In this document: positions 24,672-33,628 of the stretch, one piece after another | Layout of the letters: every line of letters starts with the position of its first letter | Numbering within the stretch: the first letter of the stretch is position 1 | Assembly (NCBI GenBank): GCA_013177945.1 | Contig: JABLXW010000015.1 | Location: 117,395-181,394 of the forward strand | Source of the DNA: Bacillota bacterium | GTDB taxonomy: Bacteria; Bacillota; DSM-12270; Thermacetogeniales; Thermacetogeniaceae | Length of the DNA: 64,000 nt | Direction: 5' to 3' | The notes under the pieces: generated by a model | Told to the model about the DNA's origin: nothing | The model's database searches: none | The model's input: only the letters and a program-made list of their open reading frames with translations | Program-made: the position numbers and the translations under genes

Positions 24672-24785
24672 GATCTGGCGCAGGGCGGCGCCCGTCGCGG
24701 CCTCCACCGGCCCGTTGGTGCGGACGACGCCCGCCCGGGCGAAGGCCTCCGGAACTCTGCCGTTCGGCGTCAGGATTTTTTTCAT
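24672..24785 (-). pseudogene. Fused nuoF/nuoE remnant
   Basis: Bases 24672-24745 resemble the nuoF segment 22081-22153 (encoded NGPVEAATGAALRQIACD against NGLVEVPMGTTLRQIVYD). Bases 24750-24773 resemble the start of nuoE near 23698 (LTPNGRV against QTPNGRV). The two pieces are joined directly, so a large internal deletion has occurred. It has no ribosome site and should be dead. Confidence 0.6.
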
Positions 24786-24916
24786 GGAAAAAAGGTTTTT
24801 GAGTCGTTGACAGGGTCTTTGCTTGGGAATATAATTGACGATAGCAAATATTATTTAAGATTGCTGCTTCAGCTTTCCGTTGCTGCCGGTAAGCGGTGGA
24901 CGGATGGAGGATGGGG

Positions 24917-25432
24917 GTGAGCCAGGCCGTGGCGCCGCCGGAGCACGATTTCTGCCAGGAAATGATGGAGCTGACGAACGCCTTTCTCCTGTGCTGCCAG
25001 CAAAAAGAGCAGCTCCTCCAGCAGGAGGCAGGGATTACGTCCGTTGAGCTGAGGGCGCTCCGGGCGCTTGCTGAAAGGGCGCTCCCGATGCGGGAGCTGG
25101 CCGGAGCCCTGGAGCTTTCCCCCAGCAGGATGACCCGTGTTGCGGACAGCCTGGAGCAGAAGAAGCTCGTCCACCGGAAGCGGTGCCCCGAGGACCGGCG
25201 CCTCTGCCCGGTGGCCCTGACGCCGCAGGGGAGGGAGGCGCTGGCGCGGGGGGAGGGGGTGCTCCGCCGCTTTCAGGAGCAGGTGAAGGGCCTCCTGAAA
25301 GAGGAAGAGCGCGCCCTTGTCTTGCGCGTTTTAAGGGAATTTATCGCCGCTTTCCGGCGGGGAATTGAAGCCTGCTCGCCCGGCGCGGCCCCAGCTGCGG
25401 AAGCGGAGCCGCAGCGGGATTTTCCGGCATAG
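24917..25432 (+). CDS. MarR family transcriptional regulator
   Basis: The start is taken at GTG 24917, seven bases after GGAGG, giving 171 residues; ATG 24911 and GTG 24896 are less well spaced. The core reads MRELAGALELSPSRMTRVADSLEQKKLVHRK and the wing RCPEDRRLCPVALTPQGREAL. An unusual cysteine pair (CC, then CPEDRRLCP) could give redox or metal sensing. The next gene downstream, about 90 bases away on the same strand, is a thiol/disulfide-type flavoprotein, which fits a redox-responsive regulator. Confidence 0.85.
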   Translation: MSQAVAPPEHDFCQEMMELTNAFLLCCQQKEQLLQQEAGITSVELRALRALAERALPMRELAGALELSPSRMTRVADSLEQKKLVHRKRCPEDRRLCPVALTPQGREALARGEGVLRRFQEQVKGLLKEEERALVLRVLREFIAAFRRGIEACSPGAAPAAEAEPQRDFPA

Positions 25433-25524
25433 TTCCTGCGCGCCGGGCTCGCGGGCGGAAATCCAGAGCGGCCGCAGGGATAACCTGGCTTGCATTTTCA
25501 GGACATAAGCGAGGAGGAGTTGCG

Positions 25525-27228
25525 ATGGGCAAAAAGGTTTGTATCGTGGGCGGCGTTGCAGGTGGCGCAAGCTGCGCCACCAGGCTGCGGCGGCTGGATG
25601 AGGAGGCAGAAATTGTTCTGTTCGAGCGCGGCCCCTACATCTCTTTTGCCAGCTGCGGCCTTCCTTACCACGTCAGCGGGGTGATCCCGAAGCGGGAGAG
25701 TTTGCTGGTGGCCACTCCGAAGCTGCTGCAGGAGCGCTTCCGGATTGACGTGCGCTCCGAAAACGAAGTCACTGCGATCGACCGGGCGCGGCAGGAGGTG
25801 GAGGTGAAGGATCTGAAAACCGGGAGCACTTACCGGGAAAGATACGACTTTCTGGTGCTCTCACCCGGTGCCGCACCCGTCAAGCCATCCCTGCCGGGGA
25901 TCGACCTGCCCGGTGTTTTTACCCTCAGGACGATTCCCGACATGGACGGCATCCTCCGCTGGCTGGATGAGAAGCAGGCACGGGAAGCGGTGGTTGTAGG
26001 GGGAGGCTTCATCGGGCTGGAAATGGCGGAGAGCTTCCGGCTGCGGGGTTTGGGCGTTTCCCTGGTCGAGATGTCGGACCAGGTAATGGCTCCTTTAGAC
26101 TATGAAATGGCAGCCCTTGTTCATGCCCACCTGCGGGAAAAGGGGGTCCGGCTCTATCTGGGCGAGCAGGTTCAGGAAATCAAGGAGCATGCAGGAAAGC
26201 TCGTGGTGCGCACCGGAAGCCGGGAGGTTCCGGCGGACCTGGTGCTGGTGGCGGTGGGGCTTCGCCCGGAGACCAGGCTCGCCGCGGAGGCGGGGCTGGA
26301 GCTGGGGCCCACCGGAGGGATCAGGGTCGACGAGTACCTGCGGACCTCGGACCCCAGGATCTACGCGGTGGGTGACGCCGTCGAAGCCAGGCACTTTGTG
26401 AGCGGGACACCCGTGATCGTGCCCCTCGCGGGCCCCGCCAACCGCCAGGGCCGGCTCGCGGCCGACAACATCTGCGGGCGGGAGATTGCCTACCGGGGAA
26501 CGCAGGGGACCTCGGTCTGCAAGGTCTTCGAACTCACCGTTGCGGCAACCGGTTTAAACGCCCGCGTGCTGGCGCGGCACCAGATCCCCTTCCAGAGCGT
26601 GATCGTCCATCCCCTTTCTCACGCCGGTTACTATCCAGGCGGCAAGCAGTTGAGCCTGAAGCTTCTTTTCGGCCCGGATGACGGGCGGATTCTCGGCGCC
26701 CAGGCGGTAGGGGAGGAGGGTGCTGATAAAAGGATCGATGTGCTGGCAACGGCGCTGCGGGCCGGGATGACGGTCTTCGACCTGGAGCACCTGGAACTGG
26801 CCTACGCTCCTCCCTACTCCTCGGCGAAGGACCCGGTGAACATCGCCGGCTTTGCTGCTGCCAACGTGCTGCGCGGGGACGTGGCGGTGACCACCTGGGA
26901 CCGGATTCCTGCTCACCGGCAGGAGGGCGCCTTTTTCCTGGATGTCCGCACTCCCAAGGAGTTCGCGCGGGGCGCGATCCCCGGTGCCGTCAACATTCCG
27001 GTGGACGAACTGCGGGGGCGCCTGGGAGAGCTCCCCCGCGGCCGGAAAATCGTGGTCAGCTGCGGGTCGGGCCTGCGCTCCTACATTGCCTGCCGCATCC
27101 TCAGGGCGGCCGGCTTTCAGGATGTCTTCAATCTGAGCGGCGGGTACAGGACTTACCAGGCGGCGGCCGCGCCGGCCGGCTCCCCGGCGCCCGAAACGCC
27201 GGAGGTGCGGGCACCGGGTGCGGGGTAA
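25525..27228 (+). CDS. CoA-disulfide reductase / NADH oxidase fused to a rhodanese domain
   Basis: The 567-residue product starts at ATG 25525 after GAGGAGG. The N-terminal half is a class III pyridine-nucleotide disulfide oxidoreductase. Its FAD motif is CIVGGVAGGASCA, the single redox cysteine C44 is in FASCGLPYH, the NAD motif is VVVGGGFIGLEMAE and the FAD-end motif is IYAVGDAVEA. A C-terminal rhodanese domain (from about residue 460) carries its own active cysteine, C513, in VVSCGSGLRS. Such CoADR-RHD enzymes reduce CoA disulfide, polysulfide or persulfides with NAD(P)H. Part of its rhodanese sequence recurs as a scrap at 23935. Confidence 0.92.
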   Translation: MGKKVCIVGGVAGGASCATRLRRLDEEAEIVLFERGPYISFASCGLPYHVSGVIPKRESLLVATPKLLQERFRIDVRSENEVTAIDRARQEVEVKDLKTGSTYRERYDFLVLSPGAAPVKPSLPGIDLPGVFTLRTIPDMDGILRWLDEKQAREAVVVGGGFIGLEMAESFRLRGLGVSLVEMSDQVMAPLDYEMAALVHAHLREKGVRLYLGEQVQEIKEHAGKLVVRTGSREVPADLVLVAVGLRPETRLAAEAGLELGPTGGIRVDEYLRTSDPRIYAVGDAVEARHFVSGTPVIVPLAGPANRQGRLAADNICGREIAYRGTQGTSVCKVFELTVAATGLNARVLARHQIPFQSVIVHPLSHAGYYPGGKQLSLKLLFGPDDGRILGAQAVGEEGADKRIDVLATALRAGMTVFDLEHLELAYAPPYSSAKDPVNIAGFAAANVLRGDVAVTTWDRIPAHRQEGAFFLDVRTPKEFARGAIPGAVNIPVDELRGRLGELPRGRKIVVSCGSGLRSYIACRILRAAGFQDVFNLSGGYRTYQAAAAPAGSPAPETPEVRAPGAG

Positions 27229-27230
27229 CA

Positions 27231-28046
27231 TCAGGCTGGACGCCGGGGAAATCCCTCCGGCACCCGGTTCGGGGTCTTCGCAGGTTGTTTCTTGATCAGG
27301 TGGTCTACGAGGGCGCGCCCCGCCTTTTTCTTCCGGCAGGCGGGGCACAGCCTTTCTTCGGGCTGTTTTAGGGAGAAATCGGACTCAAGCCGTTCTTTGA
27401 CGTACTCGATGAGGGTTTCCGCCATATAGGCGCGGCCGCACGCTTCACACCTCGCCAGCGCGAAGGTTTTGTTCCAGATGACGTGCTCCCCTTCACGTTG
27501 CGCCGCCTCGATCGCTCCTGTGGGGCAGACCTGGGCGCAGGCCCGGCACCCGAGGCACTCTGCGGCGGGCCTGCCGAAGGGAGGCGTCACCCGGCGGCGC
27601 GCGCCCCGGAAGGCGAACCCGATGGCGCAGGCCCCGATCTTTTCGCAGGTGCGGACGCAGAGCCCGCACAGGGTGCACCCGGTCTCTCCGGCCGGCCTGA
27701 ACCCCGACTCCCGCACCCCCAGCCTCCCGGCCAGCTCCTGCACCACCGGGGCGTCCGGCGTGAGGGCAAGGAGCAGCCGCACCAGCATCCGGCGCACCTC
27801 CTGCACGCGGGGGGAATCGGTTTCCACCACGAGCCCGTCTGCCGCCGGGAGGGTGCAGGAAGCCGTGAGCCCCGGCCTCCCCCCTGCCTTCACTTCCACG
27901 ATGCAGAGCCGGCAGGCTCCGTAGGGGGGAAGCCCCGGGTGGTGGCAGAGGGTGGGGATCCAGATCCCTTCCCGCTGCGCCACCTCGAGAACCGTCGCGG
28001 CCCCGTTGATGGGAAAGGGCTTCCCGTTAAGCGTCAGCATCATCAC
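27231..28046 (-). CDS. NuoG/HoxU-like iron-sulfur subunit (copy 2)
   Basis: The 271-residue protein is identical to the copy at 20646-21407 through residue 177 (one 2Fe-2S and two 4Fe-4S sites). It then changes to a different tail: AIEAAQREGEHVIWNKTF, a CEAC/CPAC zinc-ribbon-like pair and a lysine-rich end. It has no intact nuoE or nuoF beside it, only a 65-base nuoF scrap upstream. It is tail-to-tail with the CoA-disulfide reductase, whose stop is 3 bases away. It could be an alternative adaptor that competes for the same NuoEF pair. Confidence 0.85.
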   Translation of the reverse strand: MMMLTLNGKPFPINGAATVLEVAQREGIWIPTLCHHPGLPPYGACRLCIVEVKAGGRPGLTASCTLPAADGLVVETDSPRVQEVRRMLVRLLLALTPDAPVVQELAGRLGVRESGFRPAGETGCTLCGLCVRTCEKIGACAIGFAFRGARRRVTPPFGRPAAECLGCRACAQVCPTGAIEAAQREGEHVIWNKTFALARCEACGRAYMAETLIEYVKERLESDFSLKQPEERLCPACRKKKAGRALVDHLIKKQPAKTPNRVPEGFPRRPA

Positions 28047-28075
28047 TCAACTCCTTGCGCGGGACTGCTTTAATC
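27520..28075. repeat. 556-bp exact duplication, copy 2
   Basis: This is the partner of 20881-21436 (offset 6639). The identity stops sharply at 28075, where a shortened, diverged nuoF segment follows. Confidence 0.9.
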
Positions 28076-28077
28076 CC

Positions 28078-28142
28078 GCGGATGTCGCCTACCAGGGCGA
28101 AGTCCTGGCCCCCTTGCCGGCCTCCGTTCCCCATCCCGGCGG
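28078..28142 (-). pseudogene. nuoF scrap upstream of NuoG-like copy 2
   Basis: These 65 bases align with 22129-22192 inside nuoF (shared GCGGATGTCGCCTACCAGGG), with several substitutions and a frame problem. Just beyond, 28146-28178 resembles 23899-23930 near the nuoE promoter. The arrangement is what remains if the nuoE-nuoF part of a full duplicate operon was deleted. Confidence 0.7.
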
Positions 28143-28218
28143 ATCAACAGAGCACCCCGTTTCAACGGCAGACTGAAAGGGGCGGAAATCAGCCGTTTCC
28201 GCCCCTTTCTCGACTTTT

Positions 28219-28506
28219 TCAACCGCCGGCAAGTTTGGGAAAAATTGCGACTTCGTCTGTTTTTTTGAGGGGCGTCTCCAGCCCGGCCAGGTGTTCGATC
28301 GCCCTCCCGTTGACGAGGATGATCACGTTCCCGCTTAAAGAGCGCGGACCCTGTGCCTCGCGGGGCGCAAAGACCCACTCCTCGAGCCTTCTTCCGTATT
28401 TTGCGCAGAGGCTCTCCAGCAGTTCCCGGACTGTGGCTCCCTGAAAGGCGTCTGTCTCTTTCAATCCCGTAATCTCCCGCAGGAGGGCGAAAAACTTCAC
28501 CTTCAC
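28219..28506 (-). CDS. MoaD/ThiS-like ubiquitin-fold sulfur carrier
   Basis: The 95-residue protein starts MKVKFFALLREITGLKE and ends IFPKLAGG, with the C-terminal Gly-Gly that is adenylated and thiocarboxylated in MoaD. The central GNVIILVNGRAIEHL matches the family. It lies 15 bases downstream of the aldehyde oxidoreductase gene, as is common for tungsten enzymes, and probably supplies the dithiolene sulfur of the pterin cofactor. The MoeB-like activating enzyme at 31323-32090 is the natural partner. Confidence 0.9.
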   Translation of the reverse strand: MKVKFFALLREITGLKETDAFQGATVRELLESLCAKYGRRLEEWVFAPREAQGPRSLSGNVIILVNGRAIEHLAGLETPLKKTDEVAIFPKLAGG

Positions 28507-28521
28507 GGGATCACCCCTGGC

Positions 28522-30345
28522 TTACAGCTGGCGCCAGGCTTCAAGCCCAAGCTCCCGGAGCTTCGCTTCCGTCGGCTTCCCTTCGGCGTCCCAGCCGCGG
28601 ACCCGGTAGTATTCGTCCAGCATTTCATCGAGCTTGTGGACTGAACCCTTGAGCGGGCCGTGTCTGATCGGCTCCTTCAGCAGCCGCGGCGGCAGCGTGT
28701 CGTCTCCTCTCGTAAACCCGTTCGCCAGGTTGAAGAGGCGCTCCAGGTTCCAGATGCGCTCTCCCGCCCTGACCACGTCATCTGCGGTATATGCAACGCC
28801 GGTGGCTGCGGTCAACTGCGCCGCGATTTCCGGCGCCCCGATGGCGAAGGTGAGGAAGAGGCAGAGGCCGGACGAGTCGACGGCAGCGGTGAGGTCCTGG
28901 AAGGTCTTCGTCCACTGCGCCTTGTCCTTGGTGCTGAGGTTGTCCAGCTTCTCGGGGATGCCCAGGATTTCCGGGGAGGTCATGTACCCCCGGACGTGGC
29001 AGCCGCCCCGGTTGCTGGTGGCGTAGTTCAGGCCGAGGCCCTGGACGCCGCGCGGGTCGTAGGCAGGGAGTTCCTGCTTCTTGACGCTCATCGAGAGTTC
29101 GGGGTGGCCGTACTTGCTGGCCAGGCGGAAGGAGCCTTCAGCCAGCTCGTTTCCGAAGCCCTCGCGGCAGGCGGTCAGCCTGGTCAGTTCCACAATCGCT
29201 TCGGCGTCCCCGAAAGCAAGCGCCCTCCCGACCTCATCCCTGGTGATTGCGCCGTTTTCGTAGAGTTCCATGGCGCAGGCGATGGTGCTCCCCATCGTGA
29301 TGGGGTCGAGGCCGAGTTCGTTGCAGAGGTTGTTAGCCTTGATGATCGCCGCCAGGTCCCCTACGCCGCAGTCGGCGCCGTAAGCCCAGACGGCCTCGTA
29401 TTCGGGGCCTTCTCCAAACCCGGCGAAGGGCCCCTCGGGTACGTTCACAATCCGGCCGCAGCCGATACTGCAGCCCATGCACCCCTTGTTCCTGAGCAGG
29501 AACTTCTCTCTCAGGGTCTCGCCGCTCGTGGCTTCGGCGGCGGGGAAGGTGCCGGAATCGCGGAAGTTGTGGACCGGATAGGCGCCGGCCTGGTCGAGAA
29601 TGTTCACCAGGATCGCGGTCCCGTAGAGCCCGAGGCCCTGGCCGGTAACCGGGTGCGCCTTCACCCTGGCGCGGGCGCTCATAAGGGCTTCCATGAAGCC
29701 TTCCGGATCCGCGACCCGGACGCCGCCGCTCCCTTTTACGGCTACGGCCTTCAGGTTCTTGGCGCCCATTACGGCGCCCACGCCCGAGCGGCCGGCCGCT
29801 CTGGTGTAGTCGTTTACGATACAGGCGAACCTGACCTGTTTTTCACCGGCGGGCCCGATGCAGGCAACGCGAACGGCATCGTCCGTCTCTTGCCGGATGA
29901 TGTCTGTGGCTTCGTTGACGCTCCTGCCCCAGAGGTGGGAGGCATCCCGGATCTCGACCTGGTCATCGTTAATATATACATATACCGGCCTGTCTGCTTT
30001 TCCCTCAAAGATGATCCCGTCGTAGCCGGCGAATTTCAGTTCCGGGCCCCAGTACCCTCCGGAGTTCGAGGCCGCGATCGCCCCGGTCAGGGGGGACTTG
30101 CAGACAACATTGTAGCGGCTGGCGCTTGTTGCCAGGGTTCCCGTCAGGGGTCCGGTCATGAAGATCAGGTTATTTTTTTCACCAAGCGGGTCACCTTCAG
30201 GATCGACCTCTTTCATCCACAGACGCGTCCCCAGACCCCGCGCCCCCAGAAAGTCTTTGGCCTCTTTCGGGTCGAGGGGTTCTTTGCTGGCCGTCCTGTT
30301 GTTCAAGTTGATCCGCAGGATTTGACCTGCCCAGCCGTACATCAC
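28522..30345 (-). CDS. aor: Tungsten-containing aldehyde:ferredoxin oxidoreductase
   Basis: The 607-residue protein has the AOR family landmarks: [11 protein letters not shown] at the start, then [10 protein letters not shown] and [16 protein letters not shown]. The pterin-binding [18 protein letters not shown] and the 4Fe-4S motif CMGCSIGC are followed later by a fourth cysteine in DSSGLCLF. It oxidises aldehydes to acids with ferredoxin as acceptor, or runs in reverse from acids. The start GTG 30345 (or ATG 30342) overlaps the upstream ferredoxin stop. A MoaD-like gene follows. AOR enzymes use tungsten, which agrees with the metal genes at the right end of the window. Confidence 0.95.
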   Translation of the reverse strand: MMYGWAGQILRINLNNRTASKEPLDPKEAKDFLGARGLGTRLWMKEVDPEGDPLGEKNNLIFMTGPLTGTLATSASRYNVVCKSPLTGAIAASNSGGYWGPELKFAGYDGIIFEGKADRPVYVYINDDQVEIRDASHLWGRSVNEATDIIRQETDDAVRVACIGPAGEKQVRFACIVNDYTRAAGRSGVGAVMGAKNLKAVAVKGSGGVRVADPEGFMEALMSARARVKAHPVTGQGLGLYGTAILVNILDQAGAYPVHNFRDSGTFPAAEATSGETLREKFLLRNKGCMGCSIGCGRIVNVPEGPFAGFGEGPEYEAVWAYGADCGVGDLAAIIKANNLCNELGLDPITMGSTIACAMELYENGAITRDEVGRALAFGDAEAIVELTRLTACREGFGNELAEGSFRLASKYGHPELSMSVKKQELPAYDPRGVQGLGLNYATSNRGGCHVRGYMTSPEILGIPEKLDNLSTKDKAQWTKTFQDLTAAVDSSGLCLFLTFAIGAPEIAAQLTAATGVAYTADDVVRAGERIWNLERLFNLANGFTRGDDTLPPRLLKEPIRHGPLKGSVHKLDEMLDEYYRVRGWDAEGKPTEAKLRELGLEAWRQL

Positions 30346-30824
30346 TGCTTCACCTCCCGAAGTAGTTCTTTAAATTTCTCCGCATAGGCTTTCTTTTTGA
30401 GCAGCGTCCCCTTCGTCGCCTCCACGTAGGTTACGGCACCGGAAGGGCAGAACTTGACGCACTGGGGGTCGCCGCCGCAGAGGTCGCACTTGAGGATTTT
30501 GTTTGTGGCCGCGTCGTAGGTTGTGTTGCCGAAAGGACAGGCGTTCAGGCACATTTTGCAGCGAAGGCACTTTTCGTTGTCTACTGTTAACGCTCCCGTT
30601 TCTTTGCTGCGGCTTAAAGCGCCCGACGGGCAAACCTTCAAACAGGCTGCAGCGTCGCACTGCAGGCACATCATCGGCACCGAGATCCCGTCAGATTCCC
30701 ATGTCAGGACGTTGATGCGGGAAGCGCTGGGTCGAAATTCCTTTTCGTGAAAGAAGGAGCAAGCGAGCTCGCACGTGCGACACGCTGTGCACTTTTCGGG
30801 ATCCAGCATCAGAACTTTTGCCAT
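30342..30824 (-). CDS. AOR-associated four-cluster ferredoxin
   Basis: The start is taken at ATG 30824, giving 160 residues; the stronger Shine-Dalgarno GGAGGTGAG upstream has no start at proper spacing. Cysteine groups include [41 protein letters not shown] and [17 protein letters not shown]. This polyferredoxin type accompanies AOR in many bacteria and passes electrons to or from it. The stop overlaps the aor start. In Aromatoleum-type enzymes the similar subunit is AorA. It should be cytoplasmic. Confidence 0.9.
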   Translation of the reverse strand: MAKVLMLDPEKCTACRTCELACSFFHEKEFRPSASRINVLTWESDGISVPMMCLQCDAAACLKVCPSGALSRSKETGALTVDNEKCLRCKMCLNACPFGNTTYDAATNKILKCDLCGGDPQCVKFCPSGAVTYVEATKGTLLKKKAYAEKFKELLREVKQ

Positions 30825-31322
30825 TCCCCCGTCCGGCCCTGAAGCAGAACTCCAGGCCGGATGCTCACCTCCTTTGATCTTGGTGGCCTCCTTCATCCCC
30901 CTTCAGGACCGGGCCTGTCCCCTTGAGAACATTGTACCGGAAATCACAAATGCTGATGCTTTGTTTCAGGCTTCAGGCCGGTCCGCGCCTTTGAACCTCT
31001 TCAGGCCTTTTTGCATCTCTTGAATTAACCGGGGATGATTGGAGGAGGGATCAAGGCGAAGAGAGTTCCGGGGAAGGGGTGAATGAAAGCTGCCTTCGCC
31101 ATATTTATTCGACATTGAGGCCCTCTTTCCTTCCCCGGTTTGCGATAAATTTCACGAGAAGCCTCCCGCACACTCCCGGCTGCTTGGCAGGACATCTCCG
31201 CCGGCAGGCGCGGCGGCCGGGCAAAATGCGAACTTGTCAAAAACCGAACGATCTTTCTGGGCAAAATCGGGGGGATACCAAAGGAGTTCAGGGTGAGCTG
31301 CTTTTCGCCTGGGCGAAAGAAT
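30825..31322. other. Intergenic region upstream of the AOR ferredoxin
   Basis: The roughly 500 bases hold the AOR operon leader on the minus strand and the space after the MoeB-like gene. I see no gene. A GC-rich segment with CGGCGG repeats near 31200 could fold, but it has no T-run or known motif. Confidence 0.35.
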
Positions 31323-32090
31323 TCAGGCCGGGTTCAGATCACCGCAGCAGGGGCAGCTGGGCGCCCGCCTCACCTCCTGCTCGTAAAAGGAGCCTGTCAG
31401 GCCGTCGTAAAAGAGAATTCTGCCCGCGAGGGGAGTTCCCACCTTTAGCAGGAGCTTGAGGGCCTCGTGGGCCTGGAGGGTTCCGATCACTCCGGGGCTG
31501 GTGGCAAAGACGGGGATGGGCTTCTCAGAAGCCGGGGCTTTGCTGCCGGCGGGCGCGGCCGGGGGAAAGACGCAGCAGTAGCAGGGCCCCCTGCCTGGCA
31601 GAACCGTCATGAGCAAGCCGTTGAAGCCCCTCACCCCTCCCTCCACGAGGGGCTTCCCCAGCCTGACGCAGGTCTCGTTCACCAGGTAGCGGGTCTCGAA
31701 GTTGTCGAGGGCGCCGACCACGATGTCGTACGGCCCGATCAGGTCGGCGGCATTTGCCCTGTCCAGCCTGATGTGATGGGTGTTGATCTTGATTTCCGGG
31801 TTCAGCGCCTTCAGGGTGAGGCCGGCGGAAGCCGCCTTCGGCATCCCGACCCTGCCGGTGGTGTGCAGGATCTGGCGCTGCAGGTTTGAAAGCTCGACTT
31901 CCCCGTCGTCGATGATCCCCAGGGTGCCCACCCCTGCCGCCGCCAGGTAAAAGGCGGCCGCAGATCCCAGGCCGCCCGCTCCAACGACCAGGACCCTCCC
32001 TGCAGCAAGCCTCATCTGGCCTTCCTCGCCCACCTCTTCCATGATGATCTGCCTCTGGTAGCGATTCCGCTGCGCTTCGGTTAAAGCCAT
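31323..32090 (-). CDS. MoeB/ThiF/HesA family adenylyltransferase
   Basis: The 255-residue product starts at ATG 32090 (GAGG shortly upstream). It has RYQRQIIMEEVGEEGQ, the ATP motif VVGAGGLGSAAAFYLAAAGVG, SNLQRQILHTTGRVG and DNFETRYLVNETC. A zinc pair occurs in CYCC (middle) and CPCC (end). MoeB activates the C-terminal glycine of MoaD. A MoaD-like gene lies 2.8 kb downstream beyond the AOR genes, so it probably serves tungsten/molybdenum pterin synthesis. ThiF (thiamine) is the alternative but no thiamine genes are near. Confidence 0.88.
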   Translation of the reverse strand: MALTEAQRNRYQRQIIMEEVGEEGQMRLAAGRVLVVGAGGLGSAAAFYLAAAGVGTLGIIDDGEVELSNLQRQILHTTGRVGMPKAASAGLTLKALNPEIKINTHHIRLDRANAADLIGPYDIVVGALDNFETRYLVNETCVRLGKPLVEGGVRGFNGLLMTVLPGRGPCYCCVFPPAAPAGSKAPASEKPIPVFATSPGVIGTLQAHEALKLLLKVGTPLAGRILFYDGLTGSFYEQEVRRAPSCPCCGDLNPA

Positions 32091-32341
32091 TTCCTCATCC
32101 CTCCGGGCTTCCAGATGGATTGCTTTCAAGGGTATCCCTATCAAAGATGTCTTCAGGATAATTAAACACGAAAAGCCGCCCTGGTGGCAATGGGCAAAAT
32201 TTTTCGCGCCCCTGAAGCCCCTGAAATGAGGAATGGGTTTTGGAATAAAATGTGGATCAAACAAGGAGTTTTCGTGAAAAGAGAGAAAAAATCTAACGCG
32301 CGGGCGGGAGTTTGTCAGAGAAGACTGGAGGTTTGAAAGGG

Positions 32342-32980
32342 ATGAGGTTGTTTCTGGTGAGGCACGGCGAGACCAGCTGGAACCGCGCCGAGATCTTCCG
32401 GGGTCGGATTGACGTGAAGCTGAACGAGCACGGAGTGGAGCAGGCGCGGCGGACGGCGGCAATTCTCAGCGCCTTAAATCTTGCTGCCGTTTATTCCAGC
32501 CCCCTGAGCCGCGCCCTGGAGACGGCGCGTTACATTGCGGAGCCGCACAGGCTCCCCGTGATCGTTGAAGACGGCCTGACCGATCTTGACTACGGGAAGT
32601 GGCAGGGGCTTACCCACGAAGAGGTTAAGGAACAGTACGTGGATCTTTACCGCCTGTGGAACACGGCGCCCCACAAGGTGCGCTTTGAAGAAGGGGAGAG
32701 CCTGGAGGATGTCCGGAGGCGCGCCCTCGAGGCCCTGGACCGGATCGCAGCCCGCCACAACGGGCAGAATGTCGTGGCCGTCAGCCACCGGGTTGTGACG
32801 AAGGTTGTCCTGTGCGCCCTTCTCGGCCTGGATAACTCCCACTTCTGGCACATCAGGCAGGACCCCTGCGCCGTCAACGTGCTCGAGTATTCCGACCGGC
32901 ACGGCTTCGTGATCTGCCGCCTCAACGACACCTGCCACATCAAACCCTTTTATAAGGGAATGGAGACGATTGATTTTTAG
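32342..32980 (+). CDS. Histidine phosphatase family protein (phosphoglycerate mutase/CobC-like)
   Basis: The start is ATG 32342, about ten bases after GGAGG, giving 212 residues. The catalytic motif is LVRHGETSWN, with the second arginine/histidine region in VYSSPLSRALETA and AVSHRVVTKVVLC. Members hydrolyse small phosphates such as alpha-ribazole phosphate or sugar phosphates; the substrate here is unknown. It is a single gene upstream of the CtsR operon, separated by about 100 bases. Confidence 0.87.
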   Translation: MRLFLVRHGETSWNRAEIFRGRIDVKLNEHGVEQARRTAAILSALNLAAVYSSPLSRALETARYIAEPHRLPVIVEDGLTDLDYGKWQGLTHEEVKEQYVDLYRLWNTAPHKVRFEEGESLEDVRRRALEALDRIAARHNGQNVVAVSHRVVTKVVLCALLGLDNSHFWHIRQDPCAVNVLEYSDRHGFVICRLNDTCHIKPFYKGMETIDF

Positions 32981-33078
32981 TTTGAGTTTTGAAGCAAATG
33001 CGATAAAAAAGGACTATAACCGGCAATTTTGGGAAAAAATAAACCAGGTTTCAGTTCGCGCTTCCCTCCTTTTTGCCT

Positions 33079-33104
33079 TATAATAAAAGTCAAAGAAAGT
33101 CAAA
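33079..33104 (+). promoter_or_regulatory. CtsR operator overlapping the ctsR promoter
   Basis: TATAAT (33079-33084) is followed by AGTCAAAGAAAGTCAAA (33088-33104), which matches the CtsR box RGTCAAANANRGTCAAA at every defined position. The box sits directly after the -10 element, where a bound repressor would block initiation. The operon is therefore autoregulated and heat/stress inducible. Confidence 0.9.
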
Positions 33105-33130
33105 GAAGTTCTGGATCGGGTGGAGGCGCA

Positions 33131-33577
33131 ATGAGTCTTGTCACGGCAATAGAGGCTTACATCAAGGAGCTGCTGAGACGGAGCCCCAGAGGCTGGGTTG
33201 AAATCAGGCGGAAAGAGATTGCCGAAAAGTTTGCCTGCGTTCCCTCCCAGGTTACGTACGTCCTTAACACCCGTTTCGACATCAGGCACGGCTATCTCGT
33301 GGAAAGCCGCCGGGGTGGAGGCGGCTGCATCAGAATCTGCAGGCTGGATGCCGCGTCGGCATCCGGGAGCCCGGGTGAAGCAAAAGTCGAGACCCTGAGG
33401 AGGGATTTCCGGGATGCGCTGCAGTTCCTGGCCGAGAAGGGGATGTTAACGGACCGGGAGCTTGCCCTTTTGAACACCGTTTTCCGGGCCCTCGAAACGA
33501 GCGTTTCGGGTGATGACTGGAATTACCTCAAGCTCCAGATCCTCAGGGAGATTATCGCTGCAGGAGGCTTCAGGTAG
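33131..33577 (+). CDS. ctsR: CtsR, repressor of class III stress genes
   Basis: The start is ATG 33131 after GGTGGAGG, giving 148 residues. The protein begins MSLVTAIEAYIKELL and has the winged-helix RKEIAEKFACVPSQVTYVLNTRF with the glycine-rich wing VESRRGGGGCIRI. The C-terminal domain includes LTDRELALLNTVFRAL. CtsR binds tandem GGTCAAA-type heptads, one of which lies just upstream. It is the first gene of ctsR-mcsA-mcsB-clpC. On stress, McsB removes it from DNA and ClpC degrades it. Confidence 0.96.
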   Translation: MSLVTAIEAYIKELLRRSPRGWVEIRRKEIAEKFACVPSQVTYVLNTRFDIRHGYLVESRRGGGGCIRICRLDAASASGSPGEAKVETLRRDFRDALQFLAEKGMLTDRELALLNTVFRALETSVSGDDWNYLKLQILREIIAAGGFR

Positions 33578-33628
33578 GAGAGCTGCTGGTCCGGCGGCGC
33601 GGCCGGGGGCCGGAAGGGAGTGAAGGAG

